Assembly (NCBI GenBank): GCA_021199355.1
Contig: JAJQIF010000009.1
Span: forward strand, 363,792-427,791
From: Oscillospiraceae bacterium
GTDB lineage: Bacteria > Bacillota > Clostridia > Oscillospirales > Ruminococcaceae
Reading direction: 5' to 3'
Length of the DNA: 64,000 nt
Below, one piece after another: positions 42,385-52,874 of this stretch (position 1 is the stretch's first letter; each line of letters opens with the position of its first letter). Both the position numbers and the translations under genes were made by a program. Under the pieces are notes generated by a model, which was not told the origin of the DNA, did no database searches, and saw only the letters and a list, made by a program, of their open reading frames with translations.

Positions 42385-43536
42385 ATGAAGAAAGTATCTC
42401 TTTTAGGTTCAACCGGATCAATCGGCGTTCAGTCTCTTGATGTTATAAAGCGTCATGGTCTTTCCGTAACCGCTCTTTCCGCAAAATCCAACTGGAAGTT
42501 CCTTTCAGAGCAAGCTCTCGAATTCAAGCCGAAGCTTGTCTGTATCTATGACAGCGAATATGTTGAGCCGCTCAAAGATGAACTGAAGGGGACAGGTATA
42601 ACCGTATTATCCGGCATGGACGGACTCTGCGAAGCGGCTTGTGAACCTGAATCGGATATTGTTCTGAATTCGGTAGTCGGCATGGTCGGGCTTGAGCCGA
42701 CACTTGCGGCGATAAACGCCGGAAAAGACATAGCTCTTGCAAACAAAGAGACTTTGGTTGCCGGCGGAATGCTTGTAACCGAGGCTATAAAGCAAAAGGG
42801 CGTTAAGCTCTATCCCGTCGACAGCGAGCATTCAGCGATATTTCAGTCTCTGGAATCCGGAAACCGCAGAGATTTGCATAAAATAATACTCACAGCTTCG
42901 GGCGGACCGTTCTTCGGGAAGAGCTATGCAGAGCTCGAAAATATGACAGCTAAGGACGCCCTGAAGCACCCAAACTGGAACATGGGTGCAAAGATAACGG
43001 TTGATTCATCAACCCTCATGAACAAGGGATTCGAGTTCTTGGAGGCAATGTGGCTCTTTGGTGTCAAGCCTTCGCAGATTGAAATCGTTGTCCACAGAGA
43101 AAGCGTTGTCCATTCGGCAGTTGAATTCAACGACGGCTCTATAATCGCTCAGCTCGGTGTGCCTGATATGAGAATACCGATTCAGTATGCGCTGTTGTAC
43201 CCGAATCGTCCCGAATCAAACGTCAAGAGATTATCCTTGACAGATTACGGAACCCTGAGTTTTTTGAAGCCGGATATCGAGACATTCAGATGCCTCGGGC
43301 TTTGCATAAAAGCCGCAGAAATTGCCGATACTACAGCACCGGCGATTGTAAACGCCGCCAACGAAATAGCCGTAGCAAGCTTTTTGAGGAGTGAAATCGG
43401 TTTCAACGACATAGCAAGGCTTGCGGAAAGTGCGTTTGACAGCATAGAGCATAAGACCGTAAACAACCTGAGCGACGTTCTTATGGCAGACAAATCGGCG
43501 AGAGATTTTGTATCAAGCAAAATCAGAAAGGATTGA
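42385..43536 (+). CDS. dxr: 1-deoxy-D-xylulose 5-phosphate reductoisomerase
   Basis: 383-residue NADPH-dependent enzyme forming MEP, the first committed step of the non-mevalonate isoprenoid route. LLGSTGSIGVQSLDV is the NADPH site, ANKETLVAGG and YPVDSEHSAIFQ supply metal and substrate residues, and ASGGPFFG and WNMGAKITVDSSTLMNKG are conserved. Together with ispG two genes later it shows that the organism uses the MEP pathway, feeding UppS. Confidence 0.97.
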   Translation: MKKVSLLGSTGSIGVQSLDVIKRHGLSVTALSAKSNWKFLSEQALEFKPKLVCIYDSEYVEPLKDELKGTGITVLSGMDGLCEAACEPESDIVLNSVVGMVGLEPTLAAINAGKDIALANKETLVAGGMLVTEAIKQKGVKLYPVDSEHSAIFQSLESGNRRDLHKIILTASGGPFFGKSYAELENMTAKDALKHPNWNMGAKITVDSSTLMNKGFEFLEAMWLFGVKPSQIEIVVHRESVVHSAVEFNDGSIIAQLGVPDMRIPIQYALLYPNRPESNVKRLSLTDYGTLSFLKPDIETFRCLGLCIKAAEIADTTAPAIVNAANEIAVASFLRSEIGFNDIARLAESAFDSIEHKTVNNLSDVLMADKSARDFVSSKIRKD

Positions 43537-43540
43537 TACC

Positions 43541-44596
43541 TTGACCATAGTCTATATCTTAGTAGCGATTATCATTTTCGGAATTATAATCATAATTCAC
43601 GAGCTCGGGCACTTCGCCATGGCAAAGGCTATGGGAATAAGAGTAAACGAGTTTTCTATAGGTATGGGTCCGAAGATAGTCTCCTGGGGCAAAAAGGAAA
43701 CGGCATATTCGATAAGATGCCTTCCCATAGGCGGCTTCGTCTCAATGGAAGGAGAGGACGAGTCGAGCGATGACCCTCGGGCTTTCCGCAACAGACCGGT
43801 CTGGCGGAGACTCCTTGTGGTCCTTATGGGACCGTTTATGAACATAGTTCTTGGGTTTCTGATTCTGGTTATTGTAACGGCATGCTCCGATGCTATAGTT
43901 TCCACTACCGTTGCCCAATTCTATACCGAAGATGCCTCATCACATATGACCGGTCTTGAGGTCGGCGACAAAATAGTTGAGGTAAACGGTCGGAAGATAT
44001 ACACCGATACCGACATATCCTATGAGTTCCAGATTGACGAAGACGCAGTTTTTGATATGGTTGTAGTCCGAGATGGCGAGAAAGTATCACTCAGTGGTGT
44101 TACATTTGAGTCAGCAGTAGCCGAAGATGGTACTTCAACGCTTTATATTGATTTTATGGTTGTCGGCGAGAAAGTCACTCCGGCTTCGGTTATAAGCTAT
44201 TCTGCACGAAAAACCGTCTCTGTCTCAAGAATGATATGGCTTTCACTTGCTGATTTGCTTAAAGGCAACTACTCGATTAACGATTTATCGGGTCCAGTCG
44301 GAATTGTCGACGCGATAGGCGAGGTTGTCAGCACCACTTCACAAGGCGTAGCGTTTACGGAAATGCTTGAAACCCTCATGACCTTTGTCGTTTATATAAC
44401 CATCAATGTCGGCATATTCAATCTTCTTCCGATTCCTGCGCTCGACGGTTCAAGAGCTATTTTCCTCATTATCGAGGGAATCAGAAGAAAGCCCGTCAAG
44501 CCTGAGCACGAGGGAATGGTTCACTTTATCGGAATGGCGGCAATGCTTCTTCTGATGCTCGTTGTCACTGTGAACGACATAATAAAGCTGTTTTAA
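43541..44596 (+). CDS. rseP: RseP/site-2 intramembrane zinc metalloprotease
   Basis: 351-residue membrane protease that cleaves anti-sigma factors or remnant signal peptides within the membrane. HELGH at residues 20-24 in the first helix binds zinc, a PDZ domain lies around 115-190, and the second metal motif NLLPIPALDGSR is near the C-terminus. The TTG start at 43541 follows AGAAAGGAT; the longer frame overlaps dxr without a better site. Substrates are not evident from the window. Confidence 0.94.
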   Translation: MTIVYILVAIIIFGIIIIIHELGHFAMAKAMGIRVNEFSIGMGPKIVSWGKKETAYSIRCLPIGGFVSMEGEDESSDDPRAFRNRPVWRRLLVVLMGPFMNIVLGFLILVIVTACSDAIVSTTVAQFYTEDASSHMTGLEVGDKIVEVNGRKIYTDTDISYEFQIDEDAVFDMVVVRDGEKVSLSGVTFESAVAEDGTSTLYIDFMVVGEKVTPASVISYSARKTVSVSRMIWLSLADLLKGNYSINDLSGPVGIVDAIGEVVSTTSQGVAFTEMLETLMTFVVYITINVGIFNLLPIPALDGSRAIFLIIEGIRRKPVKPEHEGMVHFIGMAAMLLLMLVVTVNDIIKLF

Positions 44597-44610
44597 AGGA
44601 CGGTGCCATA

Positions 44611-45645
44611 ATGGCTGTCAGAAAAGTCAAAATTGGAAATCTCACTCTCAGTGACGGCAGAATCTACGTCCAGTCGATGCTCAATACCAGAGCCGATGAC
44701 ATAGAGGGAAGCGTCAGGCAAGCTGTAGCTCTTGAAAAAGCCGGTTGTGAGATAATCAGGGCATCTATTCCCAACGAAGAAGCCCTTGCTCTTATTCCGG
44801 CAATCAAAAACGAGATTTCGGTTCCCCTTGTTGCTGATATTCATTTCAACTATCGCCTTGCAATCGCCGCCTGTGAAAGGGGCATTGACAAGATAAGAAT
44901 TAATCCCGGAAACATCGGCGATATGGACAAAGTCAAAGCGGTTGCCGATTGTTGCAGAAGTCACAATGTTCCGATAAGAATCGGCGTTAATTCCGGTTCA
45001 CTCGAGAAAGATATTCTTGCGAAATACGGCTCCCCGACTCCAGAAGCCCTCTGCGAAAGCGCAATGAAGCATATCGAATTACTTGAAAGATTCGATTTCA
45101 ACGATATAGTTGTCTCTATAAAATCATCCGATGTCAGGCGCAATATAGCCGCTTATCGCCTTATGCGACAGATGACCGACTATCCGCTTCACTTGGGAGT
45201 AACCGAAGCCGGTACATATAACATGGGGCTCGTCAAGTCCTCAATCGGAATTGGCTCACTCCTGGCTGACGGAATAGGAGAGACAATCAGAGTTTCACTC
45301 ACCGACGACCCTGTCAAGGAAGTCGAAGCCGGGATCTCAATTCTGAAAGCTCTGAATTTAAGAGGCGGAGTCAAGCTCGTTTCCTGCCCGACCTGCGGCA
45401 GAACAAAGATAGATTTGATTTCTCTTGCAAATAATGTCGAAAAGGCTCTTGCAAATGTCGATAAAGACATAACTGTTGCTGTCATGGGTTGTGTTGTAAA
45501 CGGTCCCGGCGAAGCAAGGGAAGCCGATATCGGTCTGGCAGGAGGAGACGGCTCGGTCGTCATCTTCAAAAAGGACGAAATTATAGGAAAGTATTCCGAG
45601 GAGGACGCATTCACGGCTCTTCTCGGTGAAATAGACAAGCTCTGA
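44611..45645 (+). CDS. ispG: 4-hydroxy-3-methylbut-2-en-1-yl diphosphate synthase
   Basis: 344-residue iron-sulfur enzyme of the MEP pathway, converting MEcPP to HMBPP. VYVQSMLNTR, IRINPGNIG, and the cluster-binding SCPTCGRTKIDL with GCVVNGPGEAREADIG (third Cys) are complete. AAAGGACGG precedes ATG 44611, 14 bases after rseP. polC follows 27 bases later, so the operon joins isoprenoid synthesis to replication. Confidence 0.97.
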   Translation: MAVRKVKIGNLTLSDGRIYVQSMLNTRADDIEGSVRQAVALEKAGCEIIRASIPNEEALALIPAIKNEISVPLVADIHFNYRLAIAACERGIDKIRINPGNIGDMDKVKAVADCCRSHNVPIRIGVNSGSLEKDILAKYGSPTPEALCESAMKHIELLERFDFNDIVVSIKSSDVRRNIAAYRLMRQMTDYPLHLGVTEAGTYNMGLVKSSIGIGSLLADGIGETIRVSLTDDPVKEVEAGISILKALNLRGGVKLVSCPTCGRTKIDLISLANNVEKALANVDKDITVAVMGCVVNGPGEAREADIGLAGGDGSVVIFKKDEIIGKYSEEDAFTALLGEIDKL

Positions 45646-45672
45646 ATACAAGAGTGAAGGAACGGTGTGTAA

Positions 45673-48600
45673 ATGGGCTTCAAAACAGTAGGCGACTTTT
45701 TCAGCGCGTACGGAAATATAATACCCGAGTCGATTAAATCAGGAGAGATTCAGAGACTCGGCTTCTCTAAAGACCACACAAAGGTTGCTGTTGTGGTCAA
45801 GTTTTCATGCTCTGTAACATCAGCCGACCTTGAAGCATTTGAATACGGTCTCAAGCGTGCTCTAGGCATCAATGAAGTTTATATAAGCCCACGCTTTGAG
45901 TCTCATATGCTCACGGAAGAAATGATGCCTACGGTTATTTCCGAGCTCAAAAAGCGTCTTCCCGTGAACGGCTTCTTCGACGGAGCGGATTATAAGCTTG
46001 ACGGTGATGTTCTTAAAATTCACTTAAAAAATTCCGGCGAAAACTTTATTAAGAATGCCGGTGTAACCGATGTACTTCCAAAAATTATAAATTCGTGGTT
46101 CTCAAGAAATATAACAGTCGAGATTACCGGCGATTCTCAGCCTGTCGGCGAGGCTTTTGTGCCCGAGTTTAATGCTCCTTCGCGTGATGCAGAACTCGAC
46201 AAGCTTGTCAGCGAGCGTATGGTCGCCGCTCCGAGCCAGAAAAAAGATAAATCTTACTCTGTCCCGACAGATACATACAAAATTGAACCGCCGTCGGACG
46301 ATATTTTGCCGGAGGCTACTCTTATAATGGGCAAGCGTATCACCGGCAAGATTGAAATCATGCCGATTCCGGAGGTTTATAATGCCGCCGTAAACACAAA
46401 GACTACTGTTTTGGGCGATATTTTCGACATAGATTCCCGTGCCACCAAGGACAACAAGCGCCTCATAATCACCGTCAAGATGACCGATTATAAGAGCTCA
46501 ATAGTCGTTAAGATAATCGAGCTTACTGCCAAAGGCGAAGCATTGCTTGAAATGCTCAAAAAAGGCATGACGGTAATAATCAACGGCGACATAACTTTCG
46601 ATACATATGACAACGAGACGAACATCAAGCCTCGTGATATAAGCGCAGTTTCAAGAGTGAAGAGAACCGACAATGCTCCCGTAAAGCGTGTTGAGCTTCA
46701 TTGTCATTCCAATATGTCCATAATGGATGGCATTGCACCTTCAAACGAGATTGTAAGGCGTGCCTACAACTGGGGAATGCCCGCAATCGCAATCACCGAC
46801 TACGGAGTAGTTCAGGGCTTCCCTGACGCCATGTACGAGGTTGACAAGATCCGCAAGGAAGGCGGCAATTTCAAGGTTATATACGGCGTTGAAGCCTACC
46901 AGGTGAACGACGAGACAAACATCTACTTTGGTCACGATGAAAGAAAGCTCACAGATGAGTTTATCGTCTTTGACCTTGAAACCACGGGTCTTTCCGCTGT
47001 AACCGAAAAGATAACCGAAAAGATAATCGAAATCGGCGCTGTCCGGGTCAAGGGCTTGCAGGTAGTCGAGAGAATGGACACCTTTGTCAATCCCGGAAGG
47101 CATATTCCATCCCGAATCACAGAGCTGACCAGTATAAATGACAGCATGGTAGCGGATGCCCCTAACGAAGACGAGGCTCTCGACCAGTTTATGAAGTTCT
47201 GCGGAGATAATCCGGTTCTGATTGCACATAACGCGTCTTTTGATACTTCGTTCATCAAGACTGCCGTTAAGCGCTGCGGAAAGAAATTCGATTTTTCGTA
47301 CTTGGATACCGTCGCTATGTCAAGAGCGATGCTCCCGCATCTGGGCAAATTCACACTTGACTATGTAGCTAAAAATCTTGGCTTGGGCGATTTCCATCAC
47401 CACAGAGCCTGCGACGATGCCGAAATCAATGCCGGAATATTCATGAAGCTCTCGGAAAGGCTTCTTGAGAAGGATAAAGACCTAACTATAGAGGGCGTAA
47501 ATGCCGCCGTCGCCAAAACCGATACTTCAAAGCTTCCGACGTTCCATCAGACAATCATTGCCAAGGACAAAGTCGGGCTTAAGAATCTTTACATACTTAT
47601 ATCTGATTCTAATCTTAAATATTATCATAAGACCCCGAGAATCCCGAAGTCTGAGCTCATCAAGCATCGTGAAGGGCTCATAGTCGGCTCTGCGTGCGAG
47701 GGAGGGGAGCTTTTCAGGGCGGTATTCCAAGGCAAGCCTTGGGACGAGCTTTGTGAAATTGCCCGATTCTATGACTATCTTGAAATCCAGCCTATTGAGA
47801 ATAATGCGTTTATGCTCAACGACGGCAGTGTCACAAGCGAAGAACAATTAGAAGAATTCAATCGAACTATAGTCAAGCTTGGTGAGGAGCTTTCGATTCC
47901 TGTTGTCGCAACGGGAGACGTTCATTTCCTCGATGCCTCAGACGCTATCTATCGTTCTATTCTTACAGGTGTGACCCATACGCCTTCAAGCGTTCCATCT
48001 CCTCTTTACCTGAAGACAACCGACGAAATGCTCGCTGATTTTGCATATCTCGGTGAGGAAAAGGCATATGAGGTTGTAGTCACCAATTCCAATCTCATCG
48101 CCGATATGACCGACCCGGATCTGAGAGCTTTCCCGAAGGGCACATTCACGCCTCATATCGACGGTGCGGATGAAGAGCTCGTTGAAATCTGCCAGAGAAG
48201 AGCCCGTGAAATCTATGGCGATCCTCTTCCGGAAATTGTTTCGAAGCGTCTTGATAAAGAGCTTGATTCAATCATCAAGCACGGCTTCGCTGTCCTCTAT
48301 GTCATTGCAAAAAGACTTGTCGCAAATTCCGTTGAGCACGGCTATCAGGTTGGCTCCCGTGGTTCGGTAGGTTCATCATTCGTAGCGTCTATGGCGGGAA
48401 TATCCGAGGTAAATCCTCTTGTTCCGCACTATGTCTGCCCAAAGTGCAAACACTCCGAATTCTTCACTAACGGTGAAATCGGTTCGGGCTTTGACCTTCC
48501 CGAGAAGAATTGCCCTGAATGCGGTACACCCATGCACCGCGACGGTCACGACATTCCGTTCGAAACCTTCCTTGGCTTCAACGGCGACAAATCTCCCGAT

Positions 48601-50022
48601 ATCGACCTTAACTTCTCTGGAGACTATCAGGCAAGTGCGCATAAGTACACAGAAGAGCTTTTCGGCTCGGACAAGGTATTCAAAGCGGGAACTATTTCGA
48701 CTGTTGCCGACAAGACCGCTTATGGCTATGTCATGCGCTATATGGAAAACAAGGGCATTAAGCTTCCGACTGCCGAAATAGAACGACTCGCAAAGGGCTG
48801 TACCGGAACAAAGCGTACAACCGGTCAGCACCCGGGCGGAATGGTAGTTATCCCGAGCGAATACGACGTATATGATTTTACACCCGTTCAGCATCCGGCG
48901 GATAAAGCTGATTCCGATATCGTCACCACGCACTTTGACTTCAACTCTCTTCATGATACTATCCTGAAGCTTGACGAGCTCGGACATGATGTTCCGACGC
49001 TTTATAAGTATCTTGAAGATATGACCGGCACCGTCATCACCGAAACCCCGATGAGTGACCCGGCTGTTTATTCGCTGTTTACTTCTCCGGAAGCTTTGGG
49101 AGTTAATGAGGAGGAAATCTTCTGCAACACAGGTACACTCGGAATCCCCGAAATGGGCACCGGATTTGTCCGTGGAATGCTTAAGGAATGTAAACCAAAA
49201 ACCTTCTCCGACCTTCTCCAGATTTCCGGACTTTCCCACGGAACCGACGTATGGCTCGGGAACGCCTCCGAGCTTATCAAAAACGGCACATGCACCATCG
49301 ACCAGGTTATAGGAACGCGTGACAGTATAATGACCTATCTCATTTATCACGGCATCGACCCGAGTCTCTCGTTCAAGATAATGGAGATTGTCAGAAAGGG
49401 CAATGCGCCGAAGCTTCTGACTGACGAGATGAAGCAGACGATGCGCGACCATGACGTTCCCGAATGGTACATCGACAGCTGTATGAAGATAAAGTACATG
49501 TTCCCGAAGGCTCATGCCGCGGCATATGTTACAGCTGCAATCCGTCTCAGTTGGTATAAGGTTCACTATCCGCTTCAGTTCTATGCCGCAATCTTCACCG
49601 TCCGAGGCGAAGATTTCGATGCAGAAACCGCTGTCAGAGGCAAACGTGCCGCCAAGAATAAGATTGAGGAGTATCGTCAGAAGGGTGACCGTACCGATAA
49701 GGAAGACGGCGTACTTGATACCCTCATGATTATAAACGAGGCTCTCTGCAGAGGAATCGAATTCCTGCCGGTTGATATACATAAATCCCACTACAAGATT
49801 TATCAGATAGAGGACGGAAAAATCAGACTGCCCTTTATCTCCGTAGCCGGAGTAGGCGAGAGTGCGGCTCTTGCCATCTATGAGGCGGCGCAGAACAGTA
49901 ACTTCATCACCGTTGAGGAATTCAGAAGTCAGGCTGGTGTTTCGAAGTCGACCATCGACTCACTTGTGGCACTCGGTGCGTTCGGCGATATGCCTCTCGA
50001 ATCTCAGATGACGTTGTTTTAA
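45673..50022 (+). CDS. polC: DNA polymerase III alpha subunit, PolC type
   Basis: 1449-residue replicative polymerase of low-GC Gram-positives. Order of domains: N-terminal domain, OB fold (about 225-330), PHP domain beginning [10 protein letters not shown] (about 339), an inserted DEDD proofreading exonuclease with VFDLETTGL (about 430) and [10 protein letters not shown] (about 575), remaining PHP, then the polymerase with a zinc-type CPKC...CPEC segment (about 921-955), catalytic [12 protein letters not shown] (about 975) and the helix-hairpin-helix C-terminus ending [11 protein letters not shown]. Length matches the family. It ends the cluster and is followed by a strong terminator. Confidence 0.98.
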   Translation: MGFKTVGDFFSAYGNIIPESIKSGEIQRLGFSKDHTKVAVVVKFSCSVTSADLEAFEYGLKRALGINEVYISPRFESHMLTEEMMPTVISELKKRLPVNGFFDGADYKLDGDVLKIHLKNSGENFIKNAGVTDVLPKIINSWFSRNITVEITGDSQPVGEAFVPEFNAPSRDAELDKLVSERMVAAPSQKKDKSYSVPTDTYKIEPPSDDILPEATLIMGKRITGKIEIMPIPEVYNAAVNTKTTVLGDIFDIDSRATKDNKRLIITVKMTDYKSSIVVKIIELTAKGEALLEMLKKGMTVIINGDITFDTYDNETNIKPRDISAVSRVKRTDNAPVKRVELHCHSNMSIMDGIAPSNEIVRRAYNWGMPAIAITDYGVVQGFPDAMYEVDKIRKEGGNFKVIYGVEAYQVNDETNIYFGHDERKLTDEFIVFDLETTGLSAVTEKITEKIIEIGAVRVKGLQVVERMDTFVNPGRHIPSRITELTSINDSMVADAPNEDEALDQFMKFCGDNPVLIAHNASFDTSFIKTAVKRCGKKFDFSYLDTVAMSRAMLPHLGKFTLDYVAKNLGLGDFHHHRACDDAEINAGIFMKLSERLLEKDKDLTIEGVNAAVAKTDTSKLPTFHQTIIAKDKVGLKNLYILISDSNLKYYHKTPRIPKSELIKHREGLIVGSACEGGELFRAVFQGKPWDELCEIARFYDYLEIQPIENNAFMLNDGSVTSEEQLEEFNRTIVKLGEELSIPVVATGDVHFLDASDAIYRSILTGVTHTPSSVPSPLYLKTTDEMLADFAYLGEEKAYEVVVTNSNLIADMTDPDLRAFPKGTFTPHIDGADEELVEICQRRAREIYGDPLPEIVSKRLDKELDSIIKHGFAVLYVIAKRLVANSVEHGYQVGSRGSVGSSFVASMAGISEVNPLVPHYVCPKCKHSEFFTNGEIGSGFDLPEKNCPECGTPMHRDGHDIPFETFLGFNGDKSPDIDLNFSGDYQASAHKYTEELFGSDKVFKAGTISTVADKTAYGYVMRYMENKGIKLPTAEIERLAKGCTGTKRTTGQHPGGMVVIPSEYDVYDFTPVQHPADKADSDIVTTHFDFNSLHDTILKLDELGHDVPTLYKYLEDMTGTVITETPMSDPAVYSLFTSPEALGVNEEEIFCNTGTLGIPEMGTGFVRGMLKECKPKTFSDLLQISGLSHGTDVWLGNASELIKNGTCTIDQVIGTRDSIMTYLIYHGIDPSLSFKIMEIVRKGNAPKLLTDEMKQTMRDHDVPEWYIDSCMKIKYMFPKAHAAAYVTAAIRLSWYKVHYPLQFYAAIFTVRGEDFDAETAVRGKRAAKNKIEEYRQKGDRTDKEDGVLDTLMIINEALCRGIEFLPVDIHKSHYKIYQIEDGKIRLPFISVAGVGESAALAIYEAAQNSNFITVEEFRSQAGVSKSTIDSLVALGAFGDMPLESQMTLF

Positions 50023-50027
50023 ACTAT

Positions 50028-50071
50028 AAGTACAGGACGTTACCATATAGGTTCTCGTCCTGTACTTTTTT
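50028..50071 (+). terminator. terminator after polC
   Basis: 12-bp stem AAGTACAGGACG/CGTCCTGTACTT (50028-50039 with 50056-50067) followed by Ts. Confidence 0.93.
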
Positions 50072-50160
50072 GCGTCGAAATCATCAGTCACTAAAACTCC
50101 CATATCCGAATAATATGTAGAGAAGTTTCATAACTTTAATACTTAATAGGAGGATATACA

Positions 50161-50937
50161 ATGGCTGATTTCGGATCTAACCCATATGGCTTCAAGGAAG
50201 CGGTAACCATTGAAGCTCAGCGGATATTCGACAGTTGCTCCGACAGGGATTGCCTTGAGGATCTGGAAGTTTCGTTTGCGGATTTTGAGTCTATCAAGCT
50301 TGTGAACGAGGCAAATTACGCAAAGGCAAGATGTGCCGAGGTGACAAGCGTATACTTCTCGGTTGAGCCGATACCGTTCAATAAAGGCTTCTACTCGGTC
50401 GACATTACTTACACCTTCAACGTTGAAATCGACCTTGCGGCTTCGGCATCTTCACCGGCTGAAACCGTTACGGGAACGGCAACGTTCACAAAGAAGGTAA
50501 TTCTCTACGGAAGCGACGGAGGCACTAAATACTTCACCTCGAGCGACAACGGAGCAGTAACATCGACCGGTTGTAGCTACAGCAATCCGCCGAAGGCAAC
50601 TTTGGCAGTCGCCGACCCGATTGTTCTCGGCATCCGTCTCGTCGCCGTACCGTCACCGGCTTGTATCATGGACACAGGTGTGGAGAATGCCGTACTCTCG
50701 GCTTCAAGAAAGGCTATCTATGTGACCCTCGGCGTGTTCTCGATAGTCTCTCTTGCAAGGACAGTACCCATCATGGTTCCGTCTTACGACTACTCTGTAC
50801 CGAGCAAGGAATGTGTTTCCAACACTGAAAGCCCCTGCGAGCTGTTCGAGAAAATCAGTTTCCCGTCAAACGAATTCTTCCCGAAGAGCCTTGAGGACGC
50901 CACCTGCGGCTGTCAGACATCCGCCTCTAACGACTGA
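50161..50937 (+). CDS. conserved Clostridia-type protein with N-terminal RIFDSCSDRDCLEDL
   Basis: 258 residues, function unknown. The N-terminal RIFDSCSDRDCLEDLEV is a pattern I associate with a widespread uncharacterised Clostridia family. The middle is beta-rich (repeated VDITYTFNVEI and VTGTATFTKKVILY strands), and the C-terminal end holds further Cys (KECVSNTESPCELFEK, ATCGCQTSAS). There is no signal peptide or transmembrane helix. AGGAGGAT gives strong translation. The cysteine spacing suggests disulfide or metal cross-linking, as in spore-coat proteins, and a YlmC-type sporulation gene follows; that role is inference only. Confidence 0.75.
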   Translation: MADFGSNPYGFKEAVTIEAQRIFDSCSDRDCLEDLEVSFADFESIKLVNEANYAKARCAEVTSVYFSVEPIPFNKGFYSVDITYTFNVEIDLAASASSPAETVTGTATFTKKVILYGSDGGTKYFTSSDNGAVTSTGCSYSNPPKATLAVADPIVLGIRLVAVPSPACIMDTGVENAVLSASRKAIYVTLGVFSIVSLARTVPIMVPSYDYSVPSKECVSNTESPCELFEKISFPSNEFFPKSLEDATCGCQTSASND

Positions 50938-50965
50938 AAATATTTCCGGAATAATAAATCGCCCG

Positions 50966-50997
50966 CCTCAGTCATATTATTTGACTGAGGTGAGTTT
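50966..50997 (+). promoter_or_regulatory. stem-loop overlapping the ylmC ribosome binding site
   Basis: Perfect 9-bp stem CCTCAGTCA (50966-50974) with TGACTGAGG (50982-50990), then TGAGTTTTT. The right arm contains the start of the GAGGTGA ribosome site (50987-50993) of the next gene. It could end the upstream transcript weakly and also mask ylmC translation. Confidence 0.7.
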
Positions 50998-50999
50998 TT

Positions 51000-51323
51000 A
51001 TGAAATGCACATTGACTGAGCTTAAGCACAAAGAGATTATAGAAACAAAAACCGGCACCATGCTCGGGAAAATCAGCGATATAGAAATAAACACCGACGA
51101 CGCCTCGGTGGTCTCAGTAATAGTCTACGGAAGACCGAGGTTCTTCGGCATCTTAGGAAGAGACAGCGATATGATAATCAGGTACTCAGATATTGATTTG
51201 GTGGGACGGGACGCCGTTTTAATATCCTCCGAAGAAAAGCTCTCATGGCGCGACCAACAATCCCGCCTCGGCTTCATAGGAAAGCAGACGCCCGACAACG
51301 AATCCCAGACCGCATTTGCATAA
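51000..51323 (+). CDS. YlmC/YmxH-family PRC-barrel protein
   Basis: 107-residue protein with a PRC-barrel: TLTELKHKEIIETKTGTMLGKISDIEI followed by VIVYGRPRFFGILGRDSD, matching the YlmC/YmxH sporulation-associated family. The remaining 30 residues are polar. It is expressed during sporulation in bacilli; the molecular role is unsettled. GAGGTGA precedes the ATG, partly inside a hairpin. Terminator follows. Confidence 0.88.
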   Translation: MKCTLTELKHKEIIETKTGTMLGKISDIEINTDDASVVSVIVYGRPRFFGILGRDSDMIIRYSDIDLVGRDAVLISSEEKLSWRDQQSRLGFIGKQTPDNESQTAFA

Positions 51324-51328
51324 TCATC

Positions 51329-51364
51329 AAGACCGAGCAGAATAAAGGCTCGGTCTTATTTTAT
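51329..51364 (+). terminator. terminator after ylmC-like gene
   Basis: 10-bp stem AAGACCGAGC/GCTCGGTCTT (51329-51338 with 51348-51357) followed by ATTTTAT. Confidence 0.88.
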
Positions 51365-51384
51365 GAGTTTTCTTTCCGCTTGTA

Positions 51385-51413
51385 TTGACAACTTCCGACA
51401 ATAAGTTTATAAT
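51385..51413 (+). promoter_or_regulatory. consensus promoter of the ParB-like/methyltransferase pair
   Basis: TTGACA (51385-51390), 17-base spacer, TATAAT (51408-51413), a perfect match. Confidence 0.9.
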
Positions 51414-51445
51414 TAGTTCACATACATTATGCGGGGTGATAATGT

Positions 51446-52054
51446 TTGAAAATCGAAAGAATCAACAGCTACACGGACAAAAGATTTTCAGAACGTGTCC
51501 TGAAACAACACGGAGCTTTTCTTGTTGACGGCGAACCATTCGGCTTTGAGATAATAAGCACCGATTCCGCAGTAGTTCATATGTCCGGAAACGAATGTCC
51601 AAACGAACTCATCGACGATTTCAGGTACTATGCCGAACATATAACTAAGTTCTACAGGGAAGACGGAACTCTTATTTGGGAATATCCAGCGGTAGTATTA
51701 TTCAAAGTAAGCCTGAAGGATATACAGCCTTCGCAGTTTTATATTGATGAGGATAAATTAAAAGCTGTGTCGAGCTTTATAGAAAAGCCTGAGGACGTAA
51801 TTATCCCGCTTGTCGAGTATAACAACAGATACATATCCGCTGATGGTCATACACGGCTTGCATTGGCTGTAAGCTTAGGATTCGATGAAATAATGGGCTT
51901 TACAGCAGAATCAAACGATATCATAGTTGCATTCGCTGAAGAAGCTAAGAAGAGAAATATTTTATCGCCATATGGCTTAAAAATTGTATCCCATAGTGAA
52001 TATGAAGTTGTGTGGAATAAGTTCTGTGATGAATTTTTAGAGGAGTATCAATAA
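51446..52054 (+). CDS. ParB/sulfiredoxin-like domain protein, unknown function
   Basis: 202 residues. The segment VIIPLVEYNNRYISADGHTRLALAVSLGFDEI (split across about residues 112-145) has the ParB/Srx pattern, in which the DGHTRL box binds a nucleotide phosphate; the N-terminal 100 residues are a separate mixed domain. ParB-fold proteins bind CTP or ATP, and stand-alone forms have varied roles such as small-molecule kinases. The TTG start at 51446 has GGGGTGA at 6 bases; the nearby ATG 51442 is in another frame that stops soon. Its stop overlaps the methyltransferase ATG, so the two proteins are coupled. Confidence 0.75.
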   Translation: MKIERINSYTDKRFSERVLKQHGAFLVDGEPFGFEIISTDSAVVHMSGNECPNELIDDFRYYAEHITKFYREDGTLIWEYPAVVLFKVSLKDIQPSQFYIDEDKLKAVSSFIEKPEDVIIPLVEYNNRYISADGHTRLALAVSLGFDEIMGFTAESNDIIVAFAEEAKKRNILSPYGLKIVSHSEYEVVWNKFCDEFLEEYQ

Positions 52055-52800
52055 TGTTCAACTGGAGTTCAGACCAATACTTGAAATTCAAAGCTCAAAG
52101 AACCCAACCGGCGATAGACTTGGCTAAAAGAATAGAGGATAGAAATCCTCGGACAGTTCTTGACATCGGTTGCGGTCCCGGGAATAGTACGGCGGTGCTT
52201 AAGGCTGTTTTTCCTGATGCTCGTATTTTGGGAATTGACACTTCGCAGGATATGATAGACAAGGCAAAGAGAGCTTATCCTGATATTGATTTCGATTTGG
52301 GAGACGCAAGAGAAATTGCCGATGAGTACGATTTATTATTTTCAAATGCTTGTTTGCAGTGGATTCCAAACCATAAAGAACTTATTCCATATCTCATTAG
52401 TAAGCTTAATGACGGCGGAGCGCTTGCTGTACAGATTCCGATGAACGGGGAAGAGCCGCTGTTCAGGATTATAAAAGACGTTGTTTCGGAATTTAAACTG
52501 AGCAGTGTTTCAAGGCAGTGGACGCTTAATCCGGATGAATATTACGAGATTTTATCTGGATGTTCGGATAACTTTAAGATTTGGGAGACAGTCTATTATC
52601 ATGATTTGCCGAATCACGAAGCATTGCTCGAATGGGTCAAGGGCACTCATATACGACCGTATCTGGCACTGCTTAGTGAAGATGATGGTTTGGAATTTGA
52701 GAATGAAATTCTCAAGAGAGTCAGGAAAACTTATCCTGTTATGAGTGATGGTAAAGTAGTCTTGCGGTTCAGAAGATTTTTCTTTACAGCTGAGAAATAA
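52054..52800 (+). CDS. trans-aconitate 2-methyltransferase-like SAM methyltransferase
   Basis: 248-residue class I methyltransferase. The opening MFNWSSDQYLKFKAQRTQPA and LDIGCGPGNSTAVL (motif I, about 31-44) match Tam-type enzymes that methylate trans-aconitate; SNACLQWIPNH is the family acceptor-side motif. It starts on TAATG overlapping the ParB-like gene and shares its promoter. Linking it to aconitate detoxification is from family similarity; another small carboxylate is possible. Confidence 0.88.
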   Translation: MFNWSSDQYLKFKAQRTQPAIDLAKRIEDRNPRTVLDIGCGPGNSTAVLKAVFPDARILGIDTSQDMIDKAKRAYPDIDFDLGDAREIADEYDLLFSNACLQWIPNHKELIPYLISKLNDGGALAVQIPMNGEEPLFRIIKDVVSEFKLSSVSRQWTLNPDEYYEILSGCSDNFKIWETVYYHDLPNHEALLEWVKGTHIRPYLALLSEDDGLEFENEILKRVRKTYPVMSDGKVVLRFRRFFFTAEK

Positions 52801-52804
52801 CCAC

Positions 52805-52833
52805 TTTACAACTTGTCTTTACGATGTTATAAT
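52805..52833 (+). promoter_or_regulatory. promoter of the GH3 gene
   Basis: TTTACA (52805-52810), 17-base spacer, TATAAT (52828-52833). Confidence 0.78.
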
Positions 52834-52874
52834 ATGCGTTACTGAAAACATATACCCACACGGAGGTTACCAAT

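Noticed and set aside
48376-49791. 471-codon open frame antisense to polC
   Set aside because: Same reason: shadow of a certain gene, low-complexity translation with no family features.
50072-50160. Sporulation-type promoter before the 258-residue protein
   Set aside because: A CATATCCGAAT string is present, but no matching -35 at 14-15 bases; too weak to call.
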